Positions 1 through 8,500 of a DNA stretch of 30,766 nt are shown here, in pieces. The DNA comes from JAABRU01 sp050180235 (GTDB lineage Bacteria; Desulfobacterota; Desulfobacteria; Desulfobacterales; Desulfococcaceae). Position numbers and translations under genes: made by a program. Under the pieces are notes generated by a model. The model worked only from the letters and a program-made list of their open reading frames with translations. It had not been told where the DNA came from and did no database searches. The stretch covers positions 1-30,766 of the forward strand of contig JBFXEJ010000079.1 of assembly GCA_050180235.1 (NCBI GenBank), read 5' to 3'. Every line of letters begins with the position of its first letter. Position 1 is the first letter of the stretch.

Positions 1-1
1 G

Positions 2-112
2 GAAATGAAAGATTATGTGGCAGATATTCTGATAAAATGTTCCAATAAAATGACAGCATCTCTTACCGGTTTTTCCTATATTTTAAATGCAATTAATGGA
101 TCATTACAATAG
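2..112 (+). CDS. Possible 3' end of a gene that starts outside the window
   Basis: An open frame runs from the first bases of the window for 36 codons to a TAG stop at 110-112. The visible C-terminus contains MKDYVADILIKCSNKM and ends in NGSLQ. I recognise no family. It would be the only plus-strand gene in the window. Thirty-six open codons in AT-rich DNA can arise by chance, so the call rests only on the open frame reaching the edge. Confidence 0.25.
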   Translation, partial: EMKDYVADILIKCSNKMTASLTGFSYILNAINGSLQ

Positions 113-212
113 CGATTTGGTATAAAAAACAAATTGGTTATATACTGGAAAATATTTGGGAAAGATGCTGAAGTTGTGCAACTGCACTGGCTGAATTTTC
201 CTCAATCTTAAT

Positions 213-352
213 AACTGATGTTACGCCGGATCGTCATACCGGAGAAAGCCGGTATCCGGAAGCCATTGAAAATACCGGATTCCGGCTTTTGCAGGAATGA
301 AGGTCAAAGAGAATAACTGCCTTATTTTTGGAAAGGCTGCGTAACATCAGTT
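213..352. repeat. MITE-like palindromic element, 140 bp
   Basis: Perfect 14-bp terminal inverted repeats AACTGATGTTACGC lie at 213-226 and 339-352. The interior carries further palindromic CCGGTATCCGG/CCGGATTCCGG segments and encodes nothing. The inner sequence resembles the interior of the element at 28290-28424, so the two may be one family. A non-autonomous element or extragenic palindrome is the likeliest reading. No transposase is present. Confidence 0.55.
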
Positions 353-415
353 AAATAAAATATTGATTTATAAATTTAAAAATATCAGTATAAAAAGTCC
401 CACTACCCATTTTTT
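351..415. repeat. 65-bp dispersed repeat, copy 1
   Basis: This segment matches 29306-29370 at about 63 of 65 positions in the same orientation, 29 kb away. It overlaps the last codons and TAG stop of the dockerin gene. On the minus strand both copies encode the hydrophobic string KKWVVxLFILIFLNL followed by a stop, which looks like the start of a signal peptide. Confidence 0.7.
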
Positions 416-2340
416 GAACCGGAAATGCTTTGAAGCGCAAAAACAGCTTCTTCCACACCGATTCGTTTGTCTCCGTTTATATCAGCCTCTTTTTTCAGAA
501 CAGCGTCCGGAGAAATACCGGTGCTGACCTGCAGAGCAAGAATCGCATCTTTCAGATCTATTTCTTTATCTCCGTTCACATCCCCCTGCATCATTGTCGG
601 ATCTGTTTCATGGAGATATTCATTCAAATCTGAAATCCCATCTTTGTCAAAATCGTCTGAACCGCCCCTGTCCAACATTCCAAAATATTTGATTTCCCAT
701 GAATCCGGCATTCCGTCTGTGTCGCTGTCCAGCCCGGTGATGGTGATGGTGCAGGTTTGTGCGGATTGCAACTGACCGTCAGAAGCAGTGAATGTGATGA
801 CATATTTTCCGGACTGTCCCGGCAGGGGCGTCCAGGAAAACATTCCTGTCCCGTTTCCCTGATCCGTAAACTGCGCTCCCGCAGGCAGAGCAGAACAAGT
901 CAGAACCGGAACTGTTCCATTGGGATCACTGGCTGTTACCAGAAAACCCAGTTGCTGATCTTCGGGTTTGCTTCTGTCCGGGATGAACCCAAGATTCGGG
1001 GGCTGGGGGCCTTGTTGCGAATTTTGGAATATGACGGTATAAGAACCTGTGGAACTGACATCAAACAGGTTGAAATAATACAGCCAGTTGTTGTCCGCAT
1101 CCCTTGTTTTGGAAAACCAGGCATTGTCTGCGGGCAGTTTTTTGCCGTCAGCGCGAACAACTTCTTTGACTGTCAAGGTTCCGTTTGCAGGATCAGTGAG
1201 TTTCACATAGACAAAACCTGCATTCAGTGAAGTTGACAGGGTGAAGGTGTCACCTGATCCGCTGAGCGTTGAAGAAGCAGACTGATCTGTTACATCCGTA
1301 TCCATATTTTCCGATTCATAAACCTTGCAGCCATCGCCGGATACGGGTTTAGCCAGAAAATCCTTAATGCTGTCTCTGCCGGTGACATCCACCAGAACAT
1401 CGTGAATCAGAAAATGGGTGACAGGAGTTCCTTTTACCAGCGAAGTCAGTTCCCCGCCGAGTTCATCAGAATGGGAAATATCTGCGGTAAAATCCACAAA
1501 TTTGCCGGAAAGCGTACAGGTCATGCTCCATCGGCCTATACCGGCCCTGTTCGGCAGAATGTCTCCGAAATCCGCAAGCAGGGTTGGTTCCGCAGGATTG
1601 CCGTTGACCTCACTGCCTTCAATGAGAAAACCGATGGCAAGTCCCTGTTCATTTTCCACAATTTTTGGCTGGGCAGATTGAATTTTCAGATTCTTTGCCG
1701 TGCCAAAGCCCTTATTGCTTACCCGGACGCCCAGCGTGAAGGGAACAGGCGTCTCAATCTCAGCAGTGAACGCATCATCTCCGTACACATCTTCAGGGAT
1801 AAAATAATCCAGTGTGAGTTCAGGCATGGGTTTGACGTAAATATAATCCGGGCTGACTTTGATTTCTTCCTGTTTTCCATTGATATAATAGCTCAAAGTT
1901 GCGCCGACATAATACAGGGTTCCGGCCTCCAGACCGTTGGATGCACCCGGCGCAGGGATGATGAGCCAGTGAATATCTGCGGAAGAATCCGGCAGAATAG
2001 TTCCGTTGCCATCCACTGCTTCAATGCCTTCCATGCTGTCTATACGGATAAAAAACAGTGCCTGGGTGTCATCGGGATCAGAACTTGCAATAATGCTGTT
2101 TCCATTTTCATCGGAAAACAGGACATCCACGCTGACATCATCCAGAAAAATGTTGCCGAATCCGTTGTTGATCCGCATATGCGCGTCAAATGCCTGCCGC
2201 TCCAGTGTCATTTCCTGACGGATTTCAATTTTGACACGGGCGCAGATGCCGTCTTCGGCAAAAGAAAAGGTTGGAAACAGAAGTATCCAGCCGCTCAGCA
2301 GCCAGAATACAGCAACTTGTTTTAATAATGTATTCTTCAT
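403..2340 (-). CDS. Secreted protein with Ig-like, calcium-binding and dockerin-type C-terminal repeats
   Basis: A 645-residue exported protein. Residues 1-28 form a Sec signal peptide (KNTLLKQVAVFWLLSGWILL, then FSFA). The middle is beta-rich, with stretches such as VRVSNKGFGTAKNLKI that resemble domains of large surface proteins. Residues about 450-540 look like a putative-Ig (He_PIG) domain (PEDQQLGFLVTASDPNG ... FTASDG). After that come a DSDTDGMPDSWE / DFDKDGISDLNE calcium-binding repeat and a two-part dockerin type I module (GDVNGDKEIDLKDAILALQ, then ADINGDKRIGVEEAVFALQ). In cellulosomes dockerins bind cohesins, but here no cohesin is visible, so the role is inferred to be cell-surface or extracellular protein binding. 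The start at 2340 is preceded by AGGAATAAA. The substrate or partner is unknown. Confidence 0.85.
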   Translation of the reverse strand: MKNTLLKQVAVFWLLSGWILLFPTFSFAEDGICARVKIEIRQEMTLERQAFDAHMRINNGFGNIFLDDVSVDVLFSDENGNSIIASSDPDDTQALFFIRIDSMEGIEAVDGNGTILPDSSADIHWLIIPAPGASNGLEAGTLYYVGATLSYYINGKQEEIKVSPDYIYVKPMPELTLDYFIPEDVYGDDAFTAEIETPVPFTLGVRVSNKGFGTAKNLKIQSAQPKIVENEQGLAIGFLIEGSEVNGNPAEPTLLADFGDILPNRAGIGRWSMTCTLSGKFVDFTADISHSDELGGELTSLVKGTPVTHFLIHDVLVDVTGRDSIKDFLAKPVSGDGCKVYESENMDTDVTDQSASSTLSGSGDTFTLSTSLNAGFVYVKLTDPANGTLTVKEVVRADGKKLPADNAWFSKTRDADNNWLYYFNLFDVSSTGSYTVIFQNSQQGPQPPNLGFIPDRSKPEDQQLGFLVTASDPNGTVPVLTCSALPAGAQFTDQGNGTGMFSWTPLPGQSGKYVITFTASDGQLQSAQTCTITITGLDSDTDGMPDSWEIKYFGMLDRGGSDDFDKDGISDLNEYLHETDPTMMQGDVNGDKEIDLKDAILALQVSTGISPDAVLKKEADINGDKRIGVEEAVFALQSISGSKNG

Positions 2341-2383
2341 TTTATTCCTCCACAGTCAGTTGAAATTTTGCCGGAACTGTATA

Positions 2384-2533
2384 TCAGCGAATATACTCAC
2401 GTACAGATTTGACAAAAATACGGAAATCACCGAGCCTCTTTTTGTAAATTCCGAAAGTTATGCTATCGTCAACACCATCATACGCATGAATCAGAAGATT
2501 CCGGTATTTTGCCATCAGAGCTTTGTCTGTCAT
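2384..2533 (-). pseudogene. C-terminal remnant of a HEPN (HepT-like) toxin
   Basis: This 49-codon frame, starting at an ATG at 2533, carries the HEPN RNase signature R-x4-H in KYRNLLIHAYDGVDDS, followed by IYKKRLGDFRIFVKSVREYI, the usual end of DUF86/HepT proteins. The family is normally about 110-140 residues, so the N-terminal half is missing. A TGA lies two codons upstream in this frame. It overlaps the 3' end of the MNT gene, exactly where the toxin partner is expected. The catalytic R and H remain, but a fragment this short is unlikely to fold. Confidence 0.7.
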
Positions 2534-2897
2534 AGATGTTCATCCCGGATACATGTTTGTAAATATCATAATCTGTCATGGTTTTTTCCCTGAATTTTCG
2601 GTATATAAGTCTGTCTTTGACAAAAAGCCGTACAGCATGTTTCATCACCTGATGTCTTAAAAAAGCAGAAGCATGATTCAGCACTGCAAGATCAACCTCT
2701 TTGCCGGCATATTTGCAAAGCCCGGATATGAAATCCAGCAAATCAAGTCCCTGCGGCGGAGTTAAGAAATAAAGTCCAATATCTATATCGCTGCGGGAAT
2801 TCTGACACTCTTTTGCATAAGAGCCGAAAACAAGCCCGAATACGATATTTTCATCTTTGATTAATTTCTCTTTCAGTTTCTCCAATATTTTATTCAT
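2478..2897 (-). CDS. MNT-domain nucleotidyltransferase (MntA-like antitoxin)
   Basis: A 139-residue protein of the minimal nucleotidyltransferase family. The active site is visible at about residues 25-40 as GSYAKECQNSRSDIDIG, the GSx(10)DxD pattern that binds metal and ATP. In HEPN/MNT (type VII) TA systems this protein AMPylates and neutralises the HepT RNase. The last 20-25 residues (VSGMNIYDRQSSDGK...) run out of frame into the HEPN remnant and look like an unnatural extension produced when the toxin's 5' part was deleted. With only a remnant toxin left, this antitoxin is probably orphaned. Start chosen at 2897 (MNKILEKLKEKL). Confidence 0.8.
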   Translation of the reverse strand: MNKILEKLKEKLIKDENIVFGLVFGSYAKECQNSRSDIDIGLYFLTPPQGLDLLDFISGLCKYAGKEVDLAVLNHASAFLRHQVMKHAVRLFVKDRLIYRKFREKTMTDYDIYKHVSGMNIYDRQSSDGKIPESSDSCV

Positions 2898-2998
2898 GCG
2901 TTAACACTCTTTGTCCGAACCGCATATGACACGGAATTATGCTGATAATTATTTGAAATTAATAATATATATTTTAAGACAGTCATTATAATCCTTTA

Positions 2999-3240
2999 AT
3001 CCTGAAAATCATGGTTCAGACAATTCCCCTCATGCCTGAACACGATGATACAGGATTATACAGAATGCACAGGATTAAAAAATCAAATGAAAATCATGCC
3101 TATCCTGTATAATCGTGTATAATCCTGTTCAGGACAGTGAACAATCCCGGTTAATCCTGAAAATCCCGCTTACTGAGCTTGCCGAAGTGCGGTTCAGACA
3201 ATTGCATCAGCGCAGTCCGTGAAATCCGGGTGAATCAGCA
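2999..3240. repeat. Intergenic repeat R1 between MNT/HEPN and BrnTA loci
   Basis: This segment recurs with high similarity at about 3985-4210 and 5195-5330, plus parts of 5330-5510. Shared landmarks are GGTTCAGACAATTCCC, CCTGAACACGATGATACAGG, ATACAGAATGCACAGG, TCCTGTTCAGGACAG and TTGCATCAGCGCAGTCC. It has many short A/T-rich direct and inverted words (AATCCTG) and no coding potential. It fills most of the 397-bp gap 2898-3294, whose right edge also carries TTTTTGATGGGTTATCAC, shared with 5550. Confidence 0.75.
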
Positions 3241-3294
3241 GGAGGCAACCAACCGTTTTTGATGGGTTATCACCCACCACACTGACTGACATCA

Positions 3295-3558
3295 TTATAC
3301 TCCGATTTCAACAAGACGCTGCTCAATCAGCAAATTCACGATGCTTTCTATGCTCAATCCCCGCATACGGGCAACCGGCTGCAATCGCAACAGCAGATTC
3401 CGGTCAAGCGATACCAGATAAAGACGCCGGGCTTTGTGGGAAATTTCAAATTCCGCCGGTTCTGTCTGATCCCAGTAATCTGCCAGACTGCGGTTATCCC
3501 AGAACTCAGCCATTTCTTCGTAACTTTCGAATTCGGGAATCTTTTTATCTTCGGTCAT
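3295..3558 (-). CDS. brnA: BrnA-like / CopG-family antitoxin
   Basis: An 87-residue protein (MTEDKKIPEFESYEEMAEFW...). It carries the acidic SLADYWDQTEPAEFEI linker typical of CopG-type antitoxins paired with BrnT, then a ribbon-helix-helix-like C-terminus (RRLYLVSLDRNLLLRL ... SIESIVNLLIEQ). The antitoxin is expected to bind the toxin and repress its own operon. Start at 3558, preceded by AAAGGCGG; an upstream in-frame ATG at 3579 would add MTKKGGC. The start overlaps the end of the toxin gene by 14 bp, so the pair is translationally coupled with toxin first, as in known brnTA operons. Confidence 0.8.
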   Translation of the reverse strand: MTEDKKIPEFESYEEMAEFWDNRSLADYWDQTEPAEFEISHKARRLYLVSLDRNLLLRLQPVARMRGLSIESIVNLLIEQRLVEIGV

Positions 3559-3829
3559 ACAGCCGCCTTTCTTTGTCATCCATGTCTCTTGCGCTGATAA
3601 TCAGTGCCTCACGGGAAGTTTTGTAAATGAAAAACACTATGAGATAACGTCCTGCCTCCGACTTTCCCATCGCCGAATACAAATCCTCTCCCGGAATATG
3701 TCCTTTCCGCACCCTGCGATATACGGGGTTGTCAAAAAGCACTTCTTCAACCTCCTGCGGACTGACATTATGTTTCCACTCCAGCTTGTCAATAAACTGA
3801 GGCAGCCAGATAATATCCGAAATTCGCAT
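3545..3829 (-). CDS. brnT: BrnT-like RNase toxin (DUF497)
   Basis: A 94-residue protein, MRISDIIWLPQFIDKLEWKH.... Family features are visible: NVSPQEVEEVLFDNPVYRR near the N-terminus, GRYLIVFFIYKTSREALIISARDM in the middle and KERRLYDRR at the end. BrnT is a RelE-fold ribonuclease that inhibits translation. The start at 3829 fits the normal family length; the frame stays open upstream to 3940, but that part (MVILKSCESFGQREK...) has no family similarity and runs into repeat DNA. Paired with the downstream CopG-type antitoxin. Confidence 0.82.
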   Translation of the reverse strand: MRISDIIWLPQFIDKLEWKHNVSPQEVEEVLFDNPVYRRVRKGHIPGEDLYSAMGKSEAGRYLIVFFIYKTSREALIISARDMDDKERRLYDRR

Positions 3830-3984
3830 CTCCGTTCCTTGATGAATGAAATATGCAACTATGGCTACTGTAACACAATTCACACTATTGAACAATTTTT
3901 CTCTTTGTCCGAACGATTCGCAGGATTTCAGGATTACCATGATTAAAAACTATGCCTTCTGTTTGCCGAATCCTGGCAATCTTT

Positions 3985-4225
3985 CAATCCTGAAAATCCC
4001 GGTTCAGACAATCCCCCTCATGCCTGAACACGATGATACAGGATTATACAGAATGCACAGGATTAAAAAATCAAATCAAAATCATGCCAATCCTTTATAA
4101 TCGTGTATAATCCTGTTCAGGACAGCAGACAATCCCGGTCAATCCCTTACTCCTGAAAATCACGGTTACTGAGCTTGCCGAAGTACGGTTCAGACAATTG
4201 CATCAGCGCAGTCCGTGTGAACAGA
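3985..4225. repeat. Intergenic repeat R2 between BrnTA and the HigBA-like pair
   Basis: Second copy of the R1 sequence, in the same order and orientation: GGTTCAGACAATCCCC, CCTGAACACGATGATACAGG, TCCTGTTCAGGACAGC, GCTTGCCGAAGTACGG, TTGCATCAGCGCAGTCC. The rest of the 510-bp gap (3830-4339) holds further diverged AATCCTGAAAATC words. I see no gene, promoter or RNA in it. Confidence 0.75.
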
Positions 4226-4339
4226 ACTTCCCCGTTGTCCAAACCGGGATTCTCACGAATACCATGATTAAAAATTTGCGTTCTGCTTCTGATCAAGGCA
4301 ATCTTTTTTCACCCTGAAATCATGGTTCTGACAGCAGAA

Positions 4340-4618
4340 TTAAGCTGTGACTGCGATTTTCACGCCCAGACCGTGCAGAATTTTGATAATGACGTCATAG
4401 CCGGGTTTTGCACCAGGAGCCAGTGCTTTATACAGCTTTTCCCGGCTTATTCCCGTAGTTTTGACAATCTGCGCCATTCCCCTGGCTTTTGCAACATCTG
4501 ATATGGCTGCCAGAAACACATCCGGATTTTCATCTTCCAAAGCAGCGGTCAGATACTCAGCAATGGTTTCTTCGCTGTCCAGATAATCCGCTGCATCAAA
4601 TTTCGATAACTTTGCCAT
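4340..4618 (-). CDS. HigA-like antitoxin of the addiction-module killer family
   Basis: A 92-residue protein resembling COG3636 probable addiction-module antidote proteins: FDAADYLDSEETIAEYLTAA, then DVFLAAISDVAKARGMAQI, then an HTH (TTGISREKLYKALAPGAKPG) and YDVIIKILHGLGVKIAV. It is expected to bind DNA and neutralise the toxin encoded 3 bp upstream. The toxin-first order and the 3-bp gap match this family. Start at 4618 fits the family start MAKLSKFDAADYL. Confidence 0.88.
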   Translation of the reverse strand: MAKLSKFDAADYLDSEETIAEYLTAALEDENPDVFLAAISDVAKARGMAQIVKTTGISREKLYKALAPGAKPGYDVIIKILHGLGVKIAVTA

Positions 4619-4621
4619 AAA

Positions 4622-4918
4622 TTACTCCCCAATCGATGCCGCTATGGCTTTGGCTTTTCTGATATCCCGTTTCTGAGACGATTTGTCTCCGCCTGAAAGC
4701 AATATGATCAGCACATTGCCCTTTTTCCTGAAATATACCCTGTATCCCGGTCCACAGTGAATCCGCATTTCGCTTACCCCTTCACCCACCGGCTCGGTAT
4801 CGCCCAAATTGCCATACTCTGCCGAGCGTATGCGGGCAAGTATCCGGGCTTTTCCCTTTGCATCACGCAGTTTGGAAAGCCACTCATCAAATTCTTTTGT
4901 CCGGATTACATTATACAT
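4622..4918 (-). CDS. RelE/HigB-like addiction-module killer toxin
   Basis: A 98-residue protein (MYNVIRTKEFDEWLSKLRDAKGKARILARIRSAEYG in two parts). It has the COG3657 pattern: TKEFDEWLSKLRD, then GEGVSEMRIHCGPGYRVYF and LLSGGDKSSQKRDIRKAKAI. It is a RelE-fold predicted mRNA interferase. Start at 4918 gives normal family length; an upstream ATG at 4963 would add MKVITRHYPNRYNFR, which is not typical. Its stop is 3 bp before the antitoxin start, so the two form one operon. Confidence 0.88.
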   Translation of the reverse strand: MYNVIRTKEFDEWLSKLRDAKGKARILARIRSAEYGNLGDTEPVGEGVSEMRIHCGPGYRVYFRKKGNVLIILLSGGDKSSQKRDIRKAKAIAASIGE

Positions 4919-5064
4919 TCTGAAATTGTACCTGTTCGGATAATGCCTTGTAATGACTTTCACCGATTGATATGGTTATCATCATTGTCTGAACCCGGAT
5001 TTACAGGATGAAAGGATTTACCCTGATGAATCTGTCAGGAACAGGGAACCGGAAAATCCCGGTC

Positions 5065-5485
5065 AATCCCTTAATCCTGAAAATCCCGGTTCAGACAATC
5101 CCGAATCATGCGCCCCCTTTGTCTGAACCAAGATTCACATGATTAAAGGATTATCCTGATTTTCAAAATTTCAATCCTGCAAATCCTTTAATCAAGTAAA
5201 TCATGGTTCAGACAATTCCCCCTGCCTGAACACGATGATACAGGATTATACAGAATGCACAGGATTAAAAAATCAAATTAAAATCATGCCAATCCTGTAT
5301 AATCCTGTTCAGGACAGTGAACAATCCCGGTTAATCCCTTAATCCTGAAAATCCGGGTTCAGACAATCCCGAATCATGCGCCCCCTTTGTCTGAACCGGG
5401 ATTCACATGATTAAAGGATTATCCTGATTTTCAAAATTTCAATCCTGCAAATCCTTTAATCAAGTGAATCATGGTTCAGACAATT
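5065..5485. repeat. Intergenic repeat R3 with an internal 153-bp direct duplication
   Basis: The 653-bp gap 4919-5571 holds no gene. Segments 5065-5217 and 5333-5485 are almost identical (a handful of mismatches) and in the same orientation. Between them sits a third copy of the R1/R2 core (CCTGAACACGATGATACAGG ... TCCTGTTCAGGACAG). The gap ends, as the R1 region does, with GGTGGTTGCAACCCACC-like and TTTTTGATGGGTTATCAC sequence beside the stop of the Rhs gene. Confidence 0.8.
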
Positions 5486-5571
5486 GCATCAGCGCAATCC
5501 ATGAAATCTGTGTGAATCAGTAGGGTGGTTGCAACCCACCGTTTTTGATGGGTTATCACTCACCCTACCGA

Positions 5572-8500
5572 CTACTCAATACCCATTTCGTTTTTCCATT
5601 GCTGTTCATTAAAATAGCCACGATATGCTGTTGGTCTGGTTTCTTGAGGTATTTCAGATTCTTTTATTTTTCTGAAAATACCACTATCTGTATTAAGAGT
5701 ATAAAACTCATTGTTTCCATCTTTATCTTTTCCAGCATATATGAAAAGATGACCTGAATGACCATTGCGTGTTTTTACAGCTATGTCTCCGGGTTTAAGA
5801 TTATAACGGTCAGTAAAATACCAATCAGGTATTTTTTTGTACTCAGGATCACCCCATTCATTTGCAATTGGGGGATATTTATTATTATGAATTTTTGGTA
5901 TGTTACAACCAGCCTCTTTTAATACGTCATAGACTACCAAATTACATTTTGGTTTAAAATAAGTCCCTAGGTTATTATCCCATTTACATAAATATGTGCA
6001 ATAATCCCCTCCTTTGTCATTTTTTGCTTTTTCATCTGCTGCTTTTAAAATTTCTTCCGGAGTGCACTTCAATCCTAACGGATCAATCCATTTAAGCGGA
6101 TTCTCGAAAACATAGACATACAGATTCACCCCGTCCTTCAACGGATCAGTCGCAACGTATCTTCCCACTCCCGCATCATAATACCTATACCAATTATAAT
6201 ACAGCCCCGTCTCCCCATCAAAATACTGCCCCGGAAACCTCAGATTATTCACAACCATCTCAGCCCCAACCTGCACCCTTCCAAAGGCATCATACTTCGC
6301 AGACCAAGCCGCATTCCCGGTCCCGTCCGTCATCTGAACCGGCGTTCCCAAATGGTCATTGTGATAAAAATAATACTCGTTTCCCTGTTTCATAAACACA
6401 GGATCAGTTGTCCATATGGAATTGGGTTTAAAACCATAGGTTTTGATGACAGCACCGGCAGCATTATATTCTCCGACCAGTCCCTCATCTGCATACAGAA
6501 AACAGGTTTTCACGCCATTGACTTCTTTCCACAGTCTGCGGCCAAAGGGATCATAATAATATTTGGCAATCACAGAGCCGTCTGCTTTGTTTTCAACCTG
6601 AACAAGCCGGTTTTCCACATCATAAATATAGGTGAAAGCCTCTCCATTGCCGGATTTCTGGGTCATGTTGCCGTTGGCATCATATGCAAAAACAGTTCCG
6701 TCATAACTGCCCAGTTCATTGTTGCTGTTATACATCCACTCTCCTGCAGCCTGTGCATCTGTTTTTCGGTTGCCGACAGCATCATAGGTATAGGTTTCAT
6801 CTGTCAGAACCGCATTGTCCGCAGTTGTCAGACGGTATATGGGATCATAAACGTATCCGTAATTGCCATGCTCGGTCTGTTTTGCTTTGATATTGTTCAT
6901 CTTATCATAGGCATAGCCATACTGCATCAGCACAGCCTGAGCAGGATTTTTGACCGCAATGCCCTGTAACCGCATAAGGGTATCATAGGAAAAGGTTTTG
7001 CTCACGCCGCCCGGAAGCGTTACTGATTCAGGTCTGTTCCACTTGTACGCGCTGTAGGCAATGGTTCCCTTGCCCGGAATTTCAATGCCGGTCAGTTGAT
7101 TATTGCTGTCATAGGTGTATCCGTAAACCGTGCCATCCGGCATGGTGAAAGTCTTTTTGAGTCCGTTTTTGTAATACGCATAGCCATACACCAACTGAAA
7201 ATCTCCGTAATTGACGGTCTCGGAAATCTTTCTGTTCAGTTTGTCATAAGTATATGCGGCGGAAGTTTTGCCGTCTGCATAGCTTTTCAGAGTGCCGTTG
7301 GGATAATAGTCAAAATTTACGGTTTTCTGCGGCGTATTTTCCGAAGCCGCATAATACCGGATGGTTTTCATCCGGCCTGCATCATCATAATCATACCCGG
7401 TTTTCTGCGCTTTTGCATCAGTTTTCCAAATCAGACTGCCTGCGCTGTCATATTCATAAGCCGTTGTCTGACCCAGAGGCCGGATTTCCTTTTTCAGCCG
7501 GTTGTTTCGGTCATACTCGAATTGGGTAAAACTTCCGTTGGCATCCCGGAGTGAAATCAGATTGTTCCGGTCATCATAGGTGTATTCGGTAATGCCGCTG
7601 ATGGCATCGGTCACTTTGAATTTGCGTCCCAGTTTGTCATAACCATAGACAGTGGTATGATTTTCCTTATCCGTTTCTGAAATCAGATTGCCGGAAAAAT
7701 CATATTTGAACTGGGCAGAATAGGATTCGTCTGCGCTCAGCACATCTTTTTCAATTTCTTTGCGTCCCCGGCTGTCATACTGAAATTCTTTGGCAAAATT
7801 CGTGGGATAAATCACCTTTGCCGGCACATCCGAACCTGCGCCCCCGGAACAGCTTGGGCAGGTGCTTCCGTCTGCGCCTTCATATTCATAGGTAATCACA
7901 TTTCCATTGCCGTCAATGCTTTTCCACAAACGCCCATAAGCATCGTATTCCTGCGTAACTTCTTTTCCTTCCGGATCAATGCGTTTGGTAAGTCTGCCGT
8001 TGGTATAGACAAACTGCGTGACATTGCCATAGGCATCGGTAATTTTTTTCAGATGCCGGTCAGAATCATATTCATACAGCGTAATATTTCCGGCAGGGTC
8101 AGTATCCTTGATTTTGTTGCCCACTTTGTCATATTCATAAGCCGTTACACTGCCCAACGGATCTGTCAGGGATTTCAGGTTTCCCATATCATCATAGTCA
8201 TACGTCCAGACTTTTCCTTTGGGATCGGTTTTGGTTTTGACCTGCCCCATGATATTATGCGTAAAGGTTGTTTTGTTTCCTTCCGCATCCGTAAGCGAAA
8301 TCATATTGCCGTTGTCATCATATTCCATAGTGGTGACAGATTCGGGCGTGGCAGCATCAGCCACAGTTTTTTCTGTCCAAAGGCTGCCGTCAGGATAATA
8401 AGTGTATTCTGTAATCCGTTCATTTTCAGTCTGATATGCCTCAATCTTCCGTTTGCGGTTTCCTGCGTCATCATACTCATACTTTGTGATAACGCCTCTT

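Noticed and set aside
4980..5560. CRISPR array
   Set aside because: The repeats are long, unevenly spaced and lack a constant spacer length, and no cas gene is present.
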